Positions 33,437 to 42,334 of a stretch of DNA of 64,000 nucleotides are shown here, piece after piece. Within the stretch, counting starts at the first letter, position 1. Every line of letters starts with the position of its first letter. The stretch spans positions 109,425-173,424 of the forward strand of contig NZ_JOFX01000008.1 in NCBI RefSeq assembly GCF_000719345.1. The letters run 5' to 3'. Source of the stretch: Streptomyces sp. NRRL F-2664. Its GTDB lineage: Bacteria > Actinomycetota > Actinomycetes > Streptomycetales > Streptomycetaceae. The notes under the pieces were generated by a model. It was not told the origin of the DNA, made no database searches, and saw nothing but the letters and a program-made list of their open reading frames with translations. The position numbers and the translations under genes were made by a program.

Positions 33437-33611
33437 GGTGCGGGCTCCTTCCGCGGACGGCGCCTGTCGGCTGCGGTTGCCCTCCATGAGCAGGATGGGG
33501 CAGCGCCGCAGGTCCGGCACGTCGGGGGCGGTCCCGGGGAAAAAGGGCGCGCGTCCGCGCGGGCCGGGCGCCTACCATCCGACCGACCGCCGCCGCCCGA
33601 GAGAGAGAACG

Positions 33612-34070
33612 ATGGAGATCATCTTCCGGAAGCTTCCCGACAACCGGCACGATCTGGAGGTGCGGGACCGGCGGGGGCCGGACGTACGGCTGACGGACCG
33701 GGCGACCGGCCCGACGATGCCCCACGACCTCGTGCACGCGGCGGTGGAGAGCGCGCTGGAGATCACCGACGGGTTCTGGGGGGCCATGGCGCGGGGTGCG
33801 ACCTTCGAGGGCTTCGAGACGACGACCCCGTCCCGCCACCGCCGGTCGGGGTTGAAGGTCCTGCGGCGCGGTGGCGACGCCGTGCTGCGGGCCGAACTCT
33901 GCGTCAACTGGGCCTACCGGGTCTGGTCCGGGCTCAGCACCGAGGGCCGGGGGGTCGGCCGGAGCCCGCTCGACGACCGGCAGGTCGCCCTGGCGTGCGC
34001 GGCGCTCGACCGTGCCGCCGAGCGCTGGTCCGAGGTGGCGGACGGCGGATCCCTCGTCTGGCGCTGGTGA
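33612..34070 (+). CDS. Conserved hypothetical protein
   Basis: ATG at 33612 follows GAGAGAGAAC. 152 residues without signal or membrane segments: MEIIFRKLPDNRHDLEVRDRRGPDVRL, then MPHDLVHAAVESALEITDGFWGAMARGATFEGFE. The pattern is recurrent in Streptomyces and other actinobacteria, but I know no function for it. It is divergent from the YihY-LuxR unit. Confidence 0.7.
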   Translation: MEIIFRKLPDNRHDLEVRDRRGPDVRLTDRATGPTMPHDLVHAAVESALEITDGFWGAMARGATFEGFETTTPSRHRRSGLKVLRRGGDAVLRAELCVNWAYRVWSGLSTEGRGVGRSPLDDRQVALACAALDRAAERWSEVADGGSLVWRW

Positions 34071-34261
34071 CCTGCGCCCCCTCGACGCCGGCGCCTGCGC
34101 GTCAGCCGGCCCTGGGCCACCCGCAAGCCCGGACCGGAGTGGAGGCCGAAGCCGGTCGGGCCGTGGAGGAGGCCAGGGTACCGGCGGTGAGGGCGACGTT
34201 CCTCGGCCGCAGCGGCGGGGCGGCGCGCACCTCACGGCCGCCTGGCGAGGCGGCCGAGTGA

Positions 34262-34627
34262 CATCAGGCGCACTTCGACGCCCAGGGGAACCAGGTCGTC
34301 TTCCGTCTGGGCAACGGCGCCACCGGCGGGCAGCCGGGCAGCCTGCCGAGCACCGTCACCGACCGGCTCCCCCGCCCGCTCGTCTTCCTGTCCGCCGACG
34401 CTTCCGCGGGCACCTACGACTCCGACACCGGCCTCTGGACCGTCGGCAACCTCGTCGACGGCGCCACCGCCGCTCTCACACTGCGCGCCAAAGCCACCGC
34501 GGCCGGCTCGGTCACCAACACTGCCACCGCCCGTGCCGAGGAAAAGGACCTCGACACCTCCCACAACACCGACACCGTCACCCTCTGCGTCGAACGCGCC
34601 CCCTCCTGCTGCTCCCCCTGCGCCTGA
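34262..34627 (+). pseudogene. C-terminal fragment of a DUF11-repeat surface protein
   Basis: The frame 34262-34627 is open but begins directly after an in-frame TGA and has no start codon near its 5' end. It reads as the end of a DUF11/isopeptide-like repeat: FLSADASAGTYDSDTGLWTV, GNLVDGATAALTLRAKATAA, GSVTNTATARAEEKDLDTSH, then a Cys-rich end CVERAPSCCSPCA. Intact proteins of this type are long secreted or wall proteins. The 190 bp upstream code for nothing recognisable. The terminator at 34650-34685 has survived. Confidence 0.7.
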
Positions 34628-34649
34628 CCCCCGCCTGCACCCGCGCGCA

Positions 34650-34685
34650 CGCCGTGACCCCGCCCTTACGGGGCGGGTCACGGCG
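34650..34685 (+). terminator. Terminator of the decayed DUF11 gene
   Basis: CGCCGTGACCCCGCCC (34650-34665) pairs with GGGCG-GGTCACGGCG (34671-34685, one bulge), loop of five. It stands 22 bp past the fragment's stop. Confidence 0.75.
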
Positions 34686-34815
34686 TCACTTGCGGTGTGG
34701 TCACGGGCCTCGCGCAGTCAGCGGCATCCGGCCGGAGCCGGAGGACACGGGAGACGATGCGCGTCTCAGTGGCCGGCGTCAAGACGACAGCGACTCACGG
34801 GCGCGCCGGTGCGTG

Positions 34816-34985
34816 TCAACTGTCGAGGGTGACCTGGAGCGTGAGGGTCTGCCCTGCCCGCTGGACGGTGAAGGGGACGGTGGCGCCGGGCCGGATCGCG
34901 CAGTCACCCGTTCGGCCTGCCCCTGTTCACCGCCGAAACGACACTTCCGCGGAGCTTGGTGAACACCCTGATGCCGACCGCGTTC
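34816..34985 (-). pseudogene. Remnant of a PDZ-domain protein C-terminus
   Basis: On the minus strand AVGIRVFTKLRGSVVSAVN (about 34930-34985) and, after a frameshift, AIRPGATVPFTVQRAGQTLT then LQVTLDS-stop (34816-34895) together match the end of a PDZ domain as in site-2 or DegP-like proteases (pattern: GIRVGDVIT...V..I..G..V...V.R.G). No start or protease domain is left. It is a decayed gene end; identity is tentative. The rest of 34071-35205 (34071-34261, 34686-34815 and 34986-35205) shows no coding sequence I can support. Confidence 0.4.
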
Positions 34986-35205
34986 TGCGGTGATATGAGG
35001 GGGCGAATGATCGCTCGCAGTCGTGGGTGGTCGGACGCTTCGTCCGGCATGCGATCCGTCCATGGCACTGGTGGCGGGTCGCCACACCGTAGCCGGCTCC
35101 GTCGGCGCCACCTGGGCGACGGCATGCGGGGGCCGTGCCCGCCGGGGGCCACGGGCACGGCGTGGCGTGGTGGGGGCGCTCGCTGCCCGGGTCATGATCG
35201 GCTGC

Positions 35206-36669
35206 GTGAAGACTTCCGGACGTCTGGCCGCCGTCGCGGTCGCGGGACTGCTCGCCACCCTCCCCGCATGCTCGCAGTCCGACGGCCGCAGCGGCGGCGC
35301 GGCGGGTACCCGCACCGGCGGGGACACCCTTCGGAGGGCGGCACCCGGCGCGGTGTTCCGGGGCGGGCACCCCGGCGCCGCAGGCGCCCGTGACCCGTAC
35401 TTCCCGGAGCTCGGCAACGGCGGCTACGACGTCACCCACTATGCCCTGACCCTGGACTACGACCCCGACAGCGGTCGTCTCAAAGGCACTGCGGAGATGA
35501 CCGCGAGGGCCACGGCGGACCTCAGCGCCTTCAACCTCGACCTCCTCGGCATGGAAGCGCGGAGCGCTACCGTCGACGGCCGCAGGGCGCAGCTGCGCCA
35601 TGACGGTCAGGAACTGACCCTGCAGCCGCGCGACCATCTCAGGAAGGGCGCCGCCTTCCGCAGCGTCGTGCACTACGCGGGGAATCCCACGTCGATCACC
35701 CACGACAACGGGTGGCGCGAAGGATGGCTGAGGACGGACAACGGAGCGGTCGCGTTCGGCGAGCCGACGGGCTCGATGTCCTGGTTCCCGGGCAGCCATC
35801 ACCCCTCGGACAAGGCCTCGTACGACATCATCGTCACGGTCCCCGAGGGAGTGCAGGCGATCTCCAACGGGCGGCTTCTCACCCAGCGCACCAGTGGCGG
35901 CCGCACCACCTTCCACTGGCGCCAGGACGAGCCCATGGCCAGCCATGTGGCGACCGTGGCCATCGGCAGCTACGACATCAGGTCCTCACGGACCCGGTCG
36001 GGGATTCCGGTCCTGTCAGCGATCGACACGACCGCGGGCGTGGACGAGGACGGCGCGGTCCTCGGCCGGTTCCCCGAGGTCATGGAATGGGCTGAGCGGA
36101 GGTTCGGCCCCTACCCCTTCTCCGCTGCCGGGGTGATCGTCGATCAGGCGGCCGACGTTCCCTACGCCCTGGAGACCCAGACCAGGCCGACCATTCCGGC
36201 CGGCATCTTCCACACCACCAACGTGGTGCACGAAATGGCCCACCAGTGGTTCGGCAACTCCGTCACCCCGCGAACCTGGCGGGACATGTGGCTCAACGAG
36301 GGCTTCGCGACCTATGCGGAGTGGCTGTGGACCGAGGACCACGGCGGGGCCAGCGCCCAGGACCACTTCGACCGCAACCACGCCAAGGCCCCGGACGACG
36401 ACGAGTGGGACTTCCCGCCTGCCGAGCCGCCGAGCGCCTCGGACATCTCCGGCCAGCCGGTGTACGTGCGCGGCGCAATGGTGCTCCACATGATCCGCCA
36501 GGCCGTGGGGGACGAGGGCTTCCGCGCCCTGGTGCGGGGCTGGACCCTGCGCCACCGCCACGGCCACGCCTCCACTGAGGACTTCACCTCGTACGTGGAG
36601 GCCAGGGCCGGCCGGGACCTCGACGCGATCTGGGATTCGTGGCTCTACGGCGACGGCAAGCCCGCCTGA
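35206..36669 (+). CDS. M1-family zinc metallopeptidase, lipoprotein
   Basis: The start is GTG 35206 (or ATG 35194); neither has a strong ribosome site. The 487-residue product begins with a lipoprotein signal with LATLPAC (Cys near residue 17). The M1 aminopeptidase N-domain follows (YDVTHYALTLDYDPDSGRLKGTAEMTA). The zinc site is HEMAHQWFGN (about residue 344) with the third ligand Glu in LNEGFATYAEW; SMSWFPGSHHPSDKASYDI is also typical. The GXMEN substrate motif of classical aminopeptidase N is replaced by YALETQTRP, as in ERAP-unlike actinobacterial M1 proteins. It should trim peptides outside the cell. Confidence 0.9.
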   Translation: MKTSGRLAAVAVAGLLATLPACSQSDGRSGGAAGTRTGGDTLRRAAPGAVFRGGHPGAAGARDPYFPELGNGGYDVTHYALTLDYDPDSGRLKGTAEMTARATADLSAFNLDLLGMEARSATVDGRRAQLRHDGQELTLQPRDHLRKGAAFRSVVHYAGNPTSITHDNGWREGWLRTDNGAVAFGEPTGSMSWFPGSHHPSDKASYDIIVTVPEGVQAISNGRLLTQRTSGGRTTFHWRQDEPMASHVATVAIGSYDIRSSRTRSGIPVLSAIDTTAGVDEDGAVLGRFPEVMEWAERRFGPYPFSAAGVIVDQAADVPYALETQTRPTIPAGIFHTTNVVHEMAHQWFGNSVTPRTWRDMWLNEGFATYAEWLWTEDHGGASAQDHFDRNHAKAPDDDEWDFPPAEPPSASDISGQPVYVRGAMVLHMIRQAVGDEGFRALVRGWTLRHRHGHASTEDFTSYVEARAGRDLDAIWDSWLYGDGKPA

Positions 36670-36686
36670 CGGGGCCCGCCGCGGCA

Positions 36687-37379
36687 TCAGGTCCTGATGC
36701 GCCGGCGGGCGGTATCGACGAGATTCATGTACTTGTCCCAGTCCCACACGGCCCCGGGGTCGTCGTGAGTGGACAGCGGGACCTCCACGTGGCCGATGAT
36801 GTGGTCCCGGTCGACCGGGACGTCGTACTTCGCACAGACCGTGGCGGTGAGTACGGCGGACGTCTCGTACATCTTGTCGACGTAGACAGGCTGATCGGTC
36901 CACCCCTCGTGCTCGATGCCGATGCTCCGGTGGTTGTACCAGACGCTGCCGGAGTGCCAGGCGACGTCGCGTTCGCGCACGCACTGGGCGATCCGCGTGC
37001 CGGTTGCGCTGATCATGTAGTGCGCGGACACCCTCTCGGCGGGGTCCTTGAACTTGGCGAACATGACCGGCAGGATGTCCGTTGTCAGATGAATGACGAC
37101 GTACTCGATGGGATACGACTCGGGGCGCTCGGAGGCCGTGTAGTTGGACTCGCAGGCTTCGACCCAGACTGCGGGCGCGTAGTCCACCGAGGAGTCCTTT
37201 CGCACTGCCCCGGGCGGTCCTGCGGCAACAGGCGCTCTGCTACCGGGACTCGGCACCGCAGGTTTCACCTTCTCCTCGGGTCTCATCAGCAGGGGCAGCC
37301 CGACAGCGGCCAGAGCCGTGCCCGCCGCGCCGGCGGCCCCCCACAACAGCCGTCGACGGGTCAGCAGGCTGTCTTCCAT
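36687..37379 (-). CDS. Tat-exported N-acetylmuramoyl-L-alanine amidase (amidase_2/PGRP)
   Basis: ATG at 37379 with GAGGAG five bases upstream; a GTG two codons earlier is less likely. The 230 residues start with a twin-arginine signal (LTRRRLLWGAAGAAG). The amidase fold shows YVVIHLTTD (zinc His), HYMISATGTRIAQCV, DVAWHSGSVWYNHRSIGIEHEGW and the second zinc His block DHIIGHVEVPLSTHDDPG. This T7-lysozyme-like domain cleaves the lactyl-alanine bond of peptidoglycan. Convergent with the M1 gene, 17 bp apart. Confidence 0.9.
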   Translation of the reverse strand: MEDSLLTRRRLLWGAAGAAGTALAAVGLPLLMRPEEKVKPAVPSPGSRAPVAAGPPGAVRKDSSVDYAPAVWVEACESNYTASERPESYPIEYVVIHLTTDILPVMFAKFKDPAERVSAHYMISATGTRIAQCVRERDVAWHSGSVWYNHRSIGIEHEGWTDQPVYVDKMYETSAVLTATVCAKYDVPVDRDHIIGHVEVPLSTHDDPGAVWDWDKYMNLVDTARRRIRT

Positions 37380-38003
37380 GGCCACTCCTCATGAAGTCGA
37401 GCAGGCAGGCAGAAGGTCGACGCGCCGCGACTCCCGGCATCACCACGCACCGGCGACACGTCTTGTCATCGATGCTTCACCGGCGTCACCACCCCGGCAA
37501 GCCGGTCCTCCACCAGTCGGCGCACGCGCCGCCGCGTCCCTTCGGCAGACCAGGGGTGGAGGGCGGGCCGAGAGTACGGTGCCGGGCCGGGTCACAGCGG
37601 TTCCGCGGTGCTGGTGTATTGCACGGCGGCCCTGATGGCGGCATCGGGGTGGGGCTGGGCCATCAGTACGCACACGGTGTAGAGGATCCGGCCTGCTGGC
37701 CAGTTTCACCGCGCCGGCGGTGGTCGAGCTGACGGCCGCGTGGTGCGGCCCGCCTCCGGACCGGTGACGGTCGTCGGGGCGTGGTCATCGACCGCACCCC
37801 CGCGCCGGTGAAGGTGTCGGGCAAGGCCAACCGTGTCCGGCCGCCGTCGCAGGGCGGCGCGGCCGACGAGCTCGGCCTGCACGTGGATCACCGACATCGA
37901 GCTGACCACCTTCGACGCCTACGACCCTTACTGGGTCGAGCGGAAGTGGGCCCGCCGCGCGCCGATCAGCGCACCACCGCGACGTCGTGACGGCCGGAGA
38001 GCG
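37380..38003. other. Gene-poor region with a DUF5133 remnant
   Basis: 624 bp without an intact gene. On the minus strand 37592-37705 reads RILYTVCVLMAQPHPDAAIR then AAVQYTSTAEPL-stop, a match to the end of DUF5133 proteins such as the one encoded at 42335 (IAYTLCVLMGRSTVHEAVL). No start or N-terminus remains. The stretch 37740-37990 has mixed frames and is not assignable. The DNA is somewhat less GC-rich than its neighbours. Confidence 0.45.
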
Positions 38004-38426
38004 TCAGCCCAGGAAGCTCAACCGCACGTGACGGTGGCCCTTGTCCTTGTTGGTGTCGACCAGGGTGACGGACTGCCAGGTTCCGAGCTCCAGCGCCCCG
38101 TCGACCACCGGGAGCGTCGCGTGGGGCGCAACGATCGCGGGCAGGACATGGTCGCGTCCGTGGCCCGGGGAACCGTGGCGGTGGCGCCACCGGTCGTCGG
38201 CGGGCAGCAGCGACTTCAGGGCGGTCAGCAGGTCGTCGTCGCTGCCCGCTCCCGTCTCGATGACGGCGAGCCCGGCGGTCGCGTGCGGGGTGAAGATGTT
38301 GAGCAGTCCGCTGCGGCCGCGCGCCACCTCCCTGAGGAAGGCGGCGCAGGCGGAGGTCAGGTCGTGGACGCCCTCCCGGTCGCCGGTCGTCACGTCGATG
38401 GTGCGCGTTGCGAAGGTGTCGGCCAT
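38004..38426 (-). CDS. YjbQ/UPF0047 family protein
   Basis: 140 residues from ATG 38426. Family blocks: TIDVTTGDREGVHDLTSACAAFLREV, GLLNIFTPHATAGLAVIETG, RHRHGSPGHGRDHVLPAIVAP, and LELGTWQSVTLVDTNKDKGHRHVRLSFLG with several histidines. The family has a conserved His-rich centre and weak thiamin-phosphate-synthase-like activity has been reported; real role unknown. Confidence 0.88.
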   Translation of the reverse strand: MADTFATRTIDVTTGDREGVHDLTSACAAFLREVARGRSGLLNIFTPHATAGLAVIETGAGSDDDLLTALKSLLPADDRWRHRHGSPGHGRDHVLPAIVAPHATLPVVDGALELGTWQSVTLVDTNKDKGHRHVRLSFLG

Positions 38427-38515
38427 GGCTCCATCCTCCCGCCGCCCCGGACCGGGCCGGCGCAACCGGGCCCGTGTCGCCGCCGCACCCGGGACGGCTG
38501 CCGGGGCTGCTTCGT

Positions 38516-39601
38516 TCACGACGGGGGCGCGGCGTCCCCGAGGGAGGCCAGGAAGGTCCGCTGGTCGGCCAGGAAGCCGTCGGCGAACAGGCTCCGCGGC
38601 GCGCACACCGCCGTCAGGGTCAGGCGCACGGTCGATGCCTCCACGGAGCGTCTGACGAGAGCGTGGGTGGCGTCCGGGTAGTGGGCGACGTGCAGCGCCG
38701 GCCCTGGCAGCACCTGCCGGTAGACGGCCTCGGTCTCGGTGACGTCCACGTTCAGGTCGTGTCCCGCCAGCACCAGCAGGACCGGCAGCCCGCGCAGCGC
38801 CGGCAGGTCGACGCTCGCGTCGGCCGTGTGGTTGCGGGAGACGAAGCGCCAGCGCTCGGCGCTCATGTCCGGCGCATCGCCGACGGCCTGCACGTACTCC
38901 TCGTACGGGGCTCCTCGCGCGAGCAGGTCGAGGACGGTGTCGCGGCGGCGCAGGGCGGCGGCGGCCTCGGCGTCGGAGGCCCCGTCGCGGCGCAGTTCCG
39001 CGAGGAGGTTGTAGCGGCCCTGCCGGCGCCAGTCGATGGCGGGCGAGACCGCGATGACGAACCGGATCCGCGGGTCCGCCGCCGCGACCTTGGGGAGCAC
39101 CCAGCCGGCCTGGCTGGCGCCCCACAGGCCGATCCGGCCGGCGTCCACCTCGGGCCGCTGCCGGGCCCAGGCGATGGCGTCGGCGACCTCCCCGGCACGG
39201 TCGTCCATGGACTGGTCGAGCCAGTTGCCGGGCGATCCTCCCACCCCCGGCTTGCTCCACGACAGGGAGGCGTATCCGGCGCGGGCGAAGGACTCCCAGA
39301 GGGGTCGGTAGAAGGTCTCGTGCGTGGCGTCCACCGGACCGTCCCCGTGTACGAACACCACCAGCGGGAACGGCCCCCGGCCGCGCTCGGGCAGGGCCAG
39401 CACGCCGTCGAGGGCGCGGCCTCCGTGGCGGACGGTCACCGTCTCCTCGCGCAGTGCGTAGGTGTTCTGCCGGACGATCAGCGTGCCGAGTCCGGCTGCG
39501 GCGAGCGCCAGCACCGCCAGCACCGCCGCCACGGCTCTCGTCCGGCGACGGCGGCGCGTCGCCCGCCCCGCCCCCCGCTCCGGTGTTGTTGCCGCCACCA
39601 T
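38516..39601 (-). CDS. Membrane-anchored alpha/beta hydrolase
   Basis: 361 residues from ATG 39601. A basic start and one N-terminal helix (AVLAVLALAAAGLGTLIV) are followed by an alpha/beta-hydrolase domain (dienelactone-hydrolase/prolyl-oligopeptidase-like): FPLVVFVHGDGPVDA, the nucleophile elbow GLWGASQAGW (Ser), PVLLVLAGHDLNVD (Asp) and the final PDATHAL (His). The substrate is probably an ester or peptide; nothing more precise can be read. It is divergent from the GNAT-PaaX unit. Confidence 0.85.
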   Translation of the reverse strand: MVAATTPERGAGRATRRRRRTRAVAAVLAVLALAAAGLGTLIVRQNTYALREETVTVRHGGRALDGVLALPERGRGPFPLVVFVHGDGPVDATHETFYRPLWESFARAGYASLSWSKPGVGGSPGNWLDQSMDDRAGEVADAIAWARQRPEVDAGRIGLWGASQAGWVLPKVAAADPRIRFVIAVSPAIDWRRQGRYNLLAELRRDGASDAEAAAALRRRDTVLDLLARGAPYEEYVQAVGDAPDMSAERWRFVSRNHTADASVDLPALRGLPVLLVLAGHDLNVDVTETEAVYRQVLPGPALHVAHYPDATHALVRRSVEASTVRLTLTAVCAPRSLFADGFLADQRTFLASLGDAAPPS

Positions 39602-39628
39602 CCACCCCTCCGAAAACTATCATTCACA

Positions 39629-39640
39629 AAACGCTCGTTT
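39629..39640. promoter_or_regulatory. Small palindrome in the hydrolase-GNAT divergent region
   Basis: AAACGCTCGTTT (5-bp arms, two-base centre) lies in the 95-bp space between the hydrolase (start 39601) and GNAT (start 39697) genes. The surrounding sequence is notably AT-rich for this genome. It is a candidate site for the PaaX-like regulator made from the right-hand unit. Confidence 0.4.
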
Positions 39641-39696
39641 GCGATTCGACCGTAGCGTGAACGTACTATGGTCGTCCACAAGGCCGAGGAGGAGAC

Positions 39697-40317
39697 GTGG
39701 ACACAGGGGTACGCATCCGGCGCGGAGTGCCGTGCGGGGCGGAGGAGCAGGTCGCCGCGATGTACTGGGAGGCCTTCGGGCGCAAGCTCGGTGCCGCCCT
39801 GGGACCGCCGGAGCGGGGACGGGCGTTCATCGCCCGGCATCTCCACCGCGATCGCGGTGTCGTCGCGCTCGCCCCGGGAGGGCGGCACGTCGTGGGTGTC
39901 GCCGGATACCGGCTCGGCGGGCGGGGGCTCACCGGTGGCGGCGTCCGGGACGTCCTCACCGGCTACGGGCACCTGCGCGGCCTCCCCCGCCTCGCCGTGC
40001 TGGCGCTGCTGGAACGGACCCCGCGGCCGGGCGAGTTGGTGATGGACGGTATCGCCGTCGAGGCCTCCCACCGCGGTATGGGTACGGGCAGCCGACTGCT
40101 GGCGGAGATCGCGGCCGTCGCCGCCGAGGCGGGCTGTTCTCGGATCCGTCTGGACGTCGTCGACGTCAACCCGCGCGCCCGCGCACTGTACGAGCGCCAC
40201 GGATTCCGAGCCGTGCGGACGGAGCGGACGCCCTACCTCAAGGGCCTCATGGGCTTCGGCGCGGTGACCACTATGCACCGGGCCGTCCCCGCACGCACCG
40301 GGGAGGGGCCGCGGTGA
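39697..40317 (+). CDS. GNAT-family N-acetyltransferase
   Basis: GTG at 39697 with AGGAGGAG upstream. 206 residues with acetyl-CoA motif A LVMDGIAVEASHRGMGTGSRLLAEI (R/Q-x-x-G-x-G/A) and a C-terminal DVNPRARALYERHGFRAVRTE. The acceptor could be a drug, amino acid or polyamine. Its stop overlaps the PaaX start by four bases (GTGA). Confidence 0.88.
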   Translation: MDTGVRIRRGVPCGAEEQVAAMYWEAFGRKLGAALGPPERGRAFIARHLHRDRGVVALAPGGRHVVGVAGYRLGGRGLTGGGVRDVLTGYGHLRGLPRLAVLALLERTPRPGELVMDGIAVEASHRGMGTGSRLLAEIAAVAAEAGCSRIRLDVVDVNPRARALYERHGFRAVRTERTPYLKGLMGFGAVTTMHRAVPARTGEGPR

Positions 40318-41228
40318 GCGACGGACAGCAGAACGGGGCCCCGTCGGAGCCGACCGCGCCCGAGGTCGGCACCCGGACCCTGGTGCACGCCCTGGTGCGC
40401 GAGGACGGCACCGTCGACACCGGTGAGCTGTACGCCGTCGCCGAGGCGCTCGGGATGAGCGACCAGCAGGTCAGGCTGTGCGTCAAGCGCCTGGTCGCGG
40501 AGGGGCGGTTCACCCAGGAGGGCCGCGGCCGCAAGGCCCGGTTGCAGGCCTGCGCCGACGCCACCGGGGCCATCGCCCCGGATGTGGAGTACGTGCGCCA
40601 CGCTTACCGGCAGGACCGGGGGCTGGCGCCCTGGGACGGGACCTGGCACCTGTTCGCCTTCGCCGTCCCGGAGGCCGAACGGCGGGCACGCGACTCCCTG
40701 CGCGACACCCTCCTGCACCTCGGTGCGGCTCCCCTCCAGGGCGGGCTCTACGTCTGCGCCAACCCGATCGGCTCGATCGTCGAGGCGCATGCCTCCCGGC
40801 TCGGCGTGCTGCCCGCACTGACCCGTTTCACCAGTCGCGACCTGCGGGTGGGCGAGGAGACGGATCCGCGCGGGCTGGCCGCGCTGCTCTGGCCGCTCGG
40901 CCGGGTCGCCGAGCGCCATCGGGCGCTTGCCACCCTCGCCTCGGCGCTGCTGGGCCGCCTGGCCGGCCCGGACCGGCCTACCGGGACCGAGCGTCTGACC
41001 AGCGCCGTCGAGCTGGCTGCGGTGTTCACCGCCGCCATGCGGCCCGATCCGCTGCTGCCTCCCGAGCTGCTGCCGCAGCCCTGGCCGGGCACCCGCGCCC
41101 GGGGCCTGGCGGCACGCTGCTGGGAGCAGCTCGCAGCCGGTGACGGCCGCGGCCCGGAGCAGCCGCGGTTGTTCCGCCTGTACGAACAGGCCGTCACCGC
41201 CGCCGAGCCGCCGCCACCGCCCGCCTGA
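40314..41228 (+). CDS. PaaX-family transcriptional regulator
   Basis: GTG at 40314, coupled to the GNAT stop. 304 residues: N-terminal winged helix at 20-75 (TLVHALVREDGTVDTGELYAVAEALGMSDQQVRLCVKRLVAEG), then the PaaX C-terminal domain with WDGTWHLFAFAVPEAERRARDSLRDTLLHLG, FGAAPLQGGLYVCANP-like pattern. PaaX represses phenylacetate catabolism in other bacteria; here there are no paa genes nearby, so the ligand is unknown. Expected control: the GNAT gene and the divergent hydrolase. Confidence 0.88.
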   Translation: MSDGQQNGAPSEPTAPEVGTRTLVHALVREDGTVDTGELYAVAEALGMSDQQVRLCVKRLVAEGRFTQEGRGRKARLQACADATGAIAPDVEYVRHAYRQDRGLAPWDGTWHLFAFAVPEAERRARDSLRDTLLHLGAAPLQGGLYVCANPIGSIVEAHASRLGVLPALTRFTSRDLRVGEETDPRGLAALLWPLGRVAERHRALATLASALLGRLAGPDRPTGTERLTSAVELAAVFTAAMRPDPLLPPELLPQPWPGTRARGLAARCWEQLAAGDGRGPEQPRLFRLYEQAVTAAEPPPPPA

Positions 41229-41282
41229 CCGCGGCCCGCAGGGGCGTCGTACGCGCCGTGCCGCGGGCGGGGCGGGCCGGGC

Positions 41283-42212
41283 TCACTGCACGCTGAAGCG
41301 GTGGGGGTGGGCGGGGTCGTGCGGGCAGGCGAAGACGTTGAGCCGGCCGTAGTTGCCGACCGCCACGCCGGTGGGACGGTCCGCGTCGGCCGCGGGGTCG
41401 GCGGGCAGCGGGCGCCAACTCGCGCTGTCGGAGCGCCACTCGTAGGAGTCGACGGTCAGCAGCAGCCGCATCGCGCGGCCGCATCCGCGACAGTCCGTGC
41501 TGCCGGGGCCGGTGACGTTCCACACGGCGTGCCCGCCGGCCTTCCAACCGGGTGCGACGGACAGGTCGCCCTGGTAGGTCGGCGGGGCCGTGCGCCGGCC
41601 GTCCCCGGAGCCGTCCCCGTCCCGGGCACCGCGATCGGGTGGGTCCGCGTCCATGCCGTCGGCCCCGTCGTCGTCCGCGGCCTCCTCCTGGGCGTCCTCC
41701 CACTTCTCGACGCGCTCACCGAGTTCGCCCGCCAGCAGCTCGATGTACGGGTACTCGACGACCCGCTCCGGGTGCAGTACGCAGGGGCGGGGCACATAGC
41801 CCTCGAAGCCGACGCGCTCCGGTCCGGGCCGGGGTGCCGACACCTCGCCGACCTCCGCCGAGCGCCGCCACGTCAGCCGCACGTGCATGCCGTGGCCCGT
41901 CGGTCCGTGGAGGTCGAACGGGCACCAGAGGAGCTGGAGGAGGTCGCAGCCGTCGGGTCCGGCCGCCAGGTCCGGGATGTCGCGGGTATGGAGCTGGGCC
42001 ACCGCGAGCAGTGGTCCGGCGTGCGGGTGCGGCTCCTCGCACTCCGGCCACGGCTCGCCCGCCGGCCACAGCAGCGGCCCGCCGACGTGGCTGTCGCGCA
42101 CCGTCGGACGCCCGGGCCGCGGGTGCAGCCTGGTCGCCGTCGCCCGGTGTGCGGCCAGCCCGGGAAAGAGTGCCTCGACATCGAGCGGCCGCGGCGGGGT
42201 GGTGAGGGTCAT
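41283..42212 (-). CDS. DUF1963/YwqG-like protein
   Basis: 309 residues from ATG 42212. LLWPAGEPWPECEEPHPHAGPLLAVAQLHTRDIPDL and LLQLLWCPFDLH are typical of the YwqG group. The second half has an acidic insert (EDAQEEAADDDGADGMDADP) and a CXXC pair in STDCRGCGRAMRL, followed by a Cys-His zinc-like end NVFACPHDPAHPHRF. Function unknown; polymorphic-toxin immunity-like roles have been suggested for the wider group. Confidence 0.75.
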   Translation of the reverse strand: MTLTTPPRPLDVEALFPGLAAHRATATRLHPRPGRPTVRDSHVGGPLLWPAGEPWPECEEPHPHAGPLLAVAQLHTRDIPDLAAGPDGCDLLQLLWCPFDLHGPTGHGMHVRLTWRRSAEVGEVSAPRPGPERVGFEGYVPRPCVLHPERVVEYPYIELLAGELGERVEKWEDAQEEAADDDGADGMDADPPDRGARDGDGSGDGRRTAPPTYQGDLSVAPGWKAGGHAVWNVTGPGSTDCRGCGRAMRLLLTVDSYEWRSDSASWRPLPADPAADADRPTGVAVGNYGRLNVFACPHDPAHPHRFSVQ

Positions 42213-42334
42213 ACGGCGAACCTACAAGGCGGTGGGCGGGGTTGGCCCTGAGGGTGTGGGAAGGCAACCGGAGCGGGCATACCTTTCATACTTCACTCCA
42301 CGGCGCACGCAGCCTTCGGTTGAAAGGATGATCG

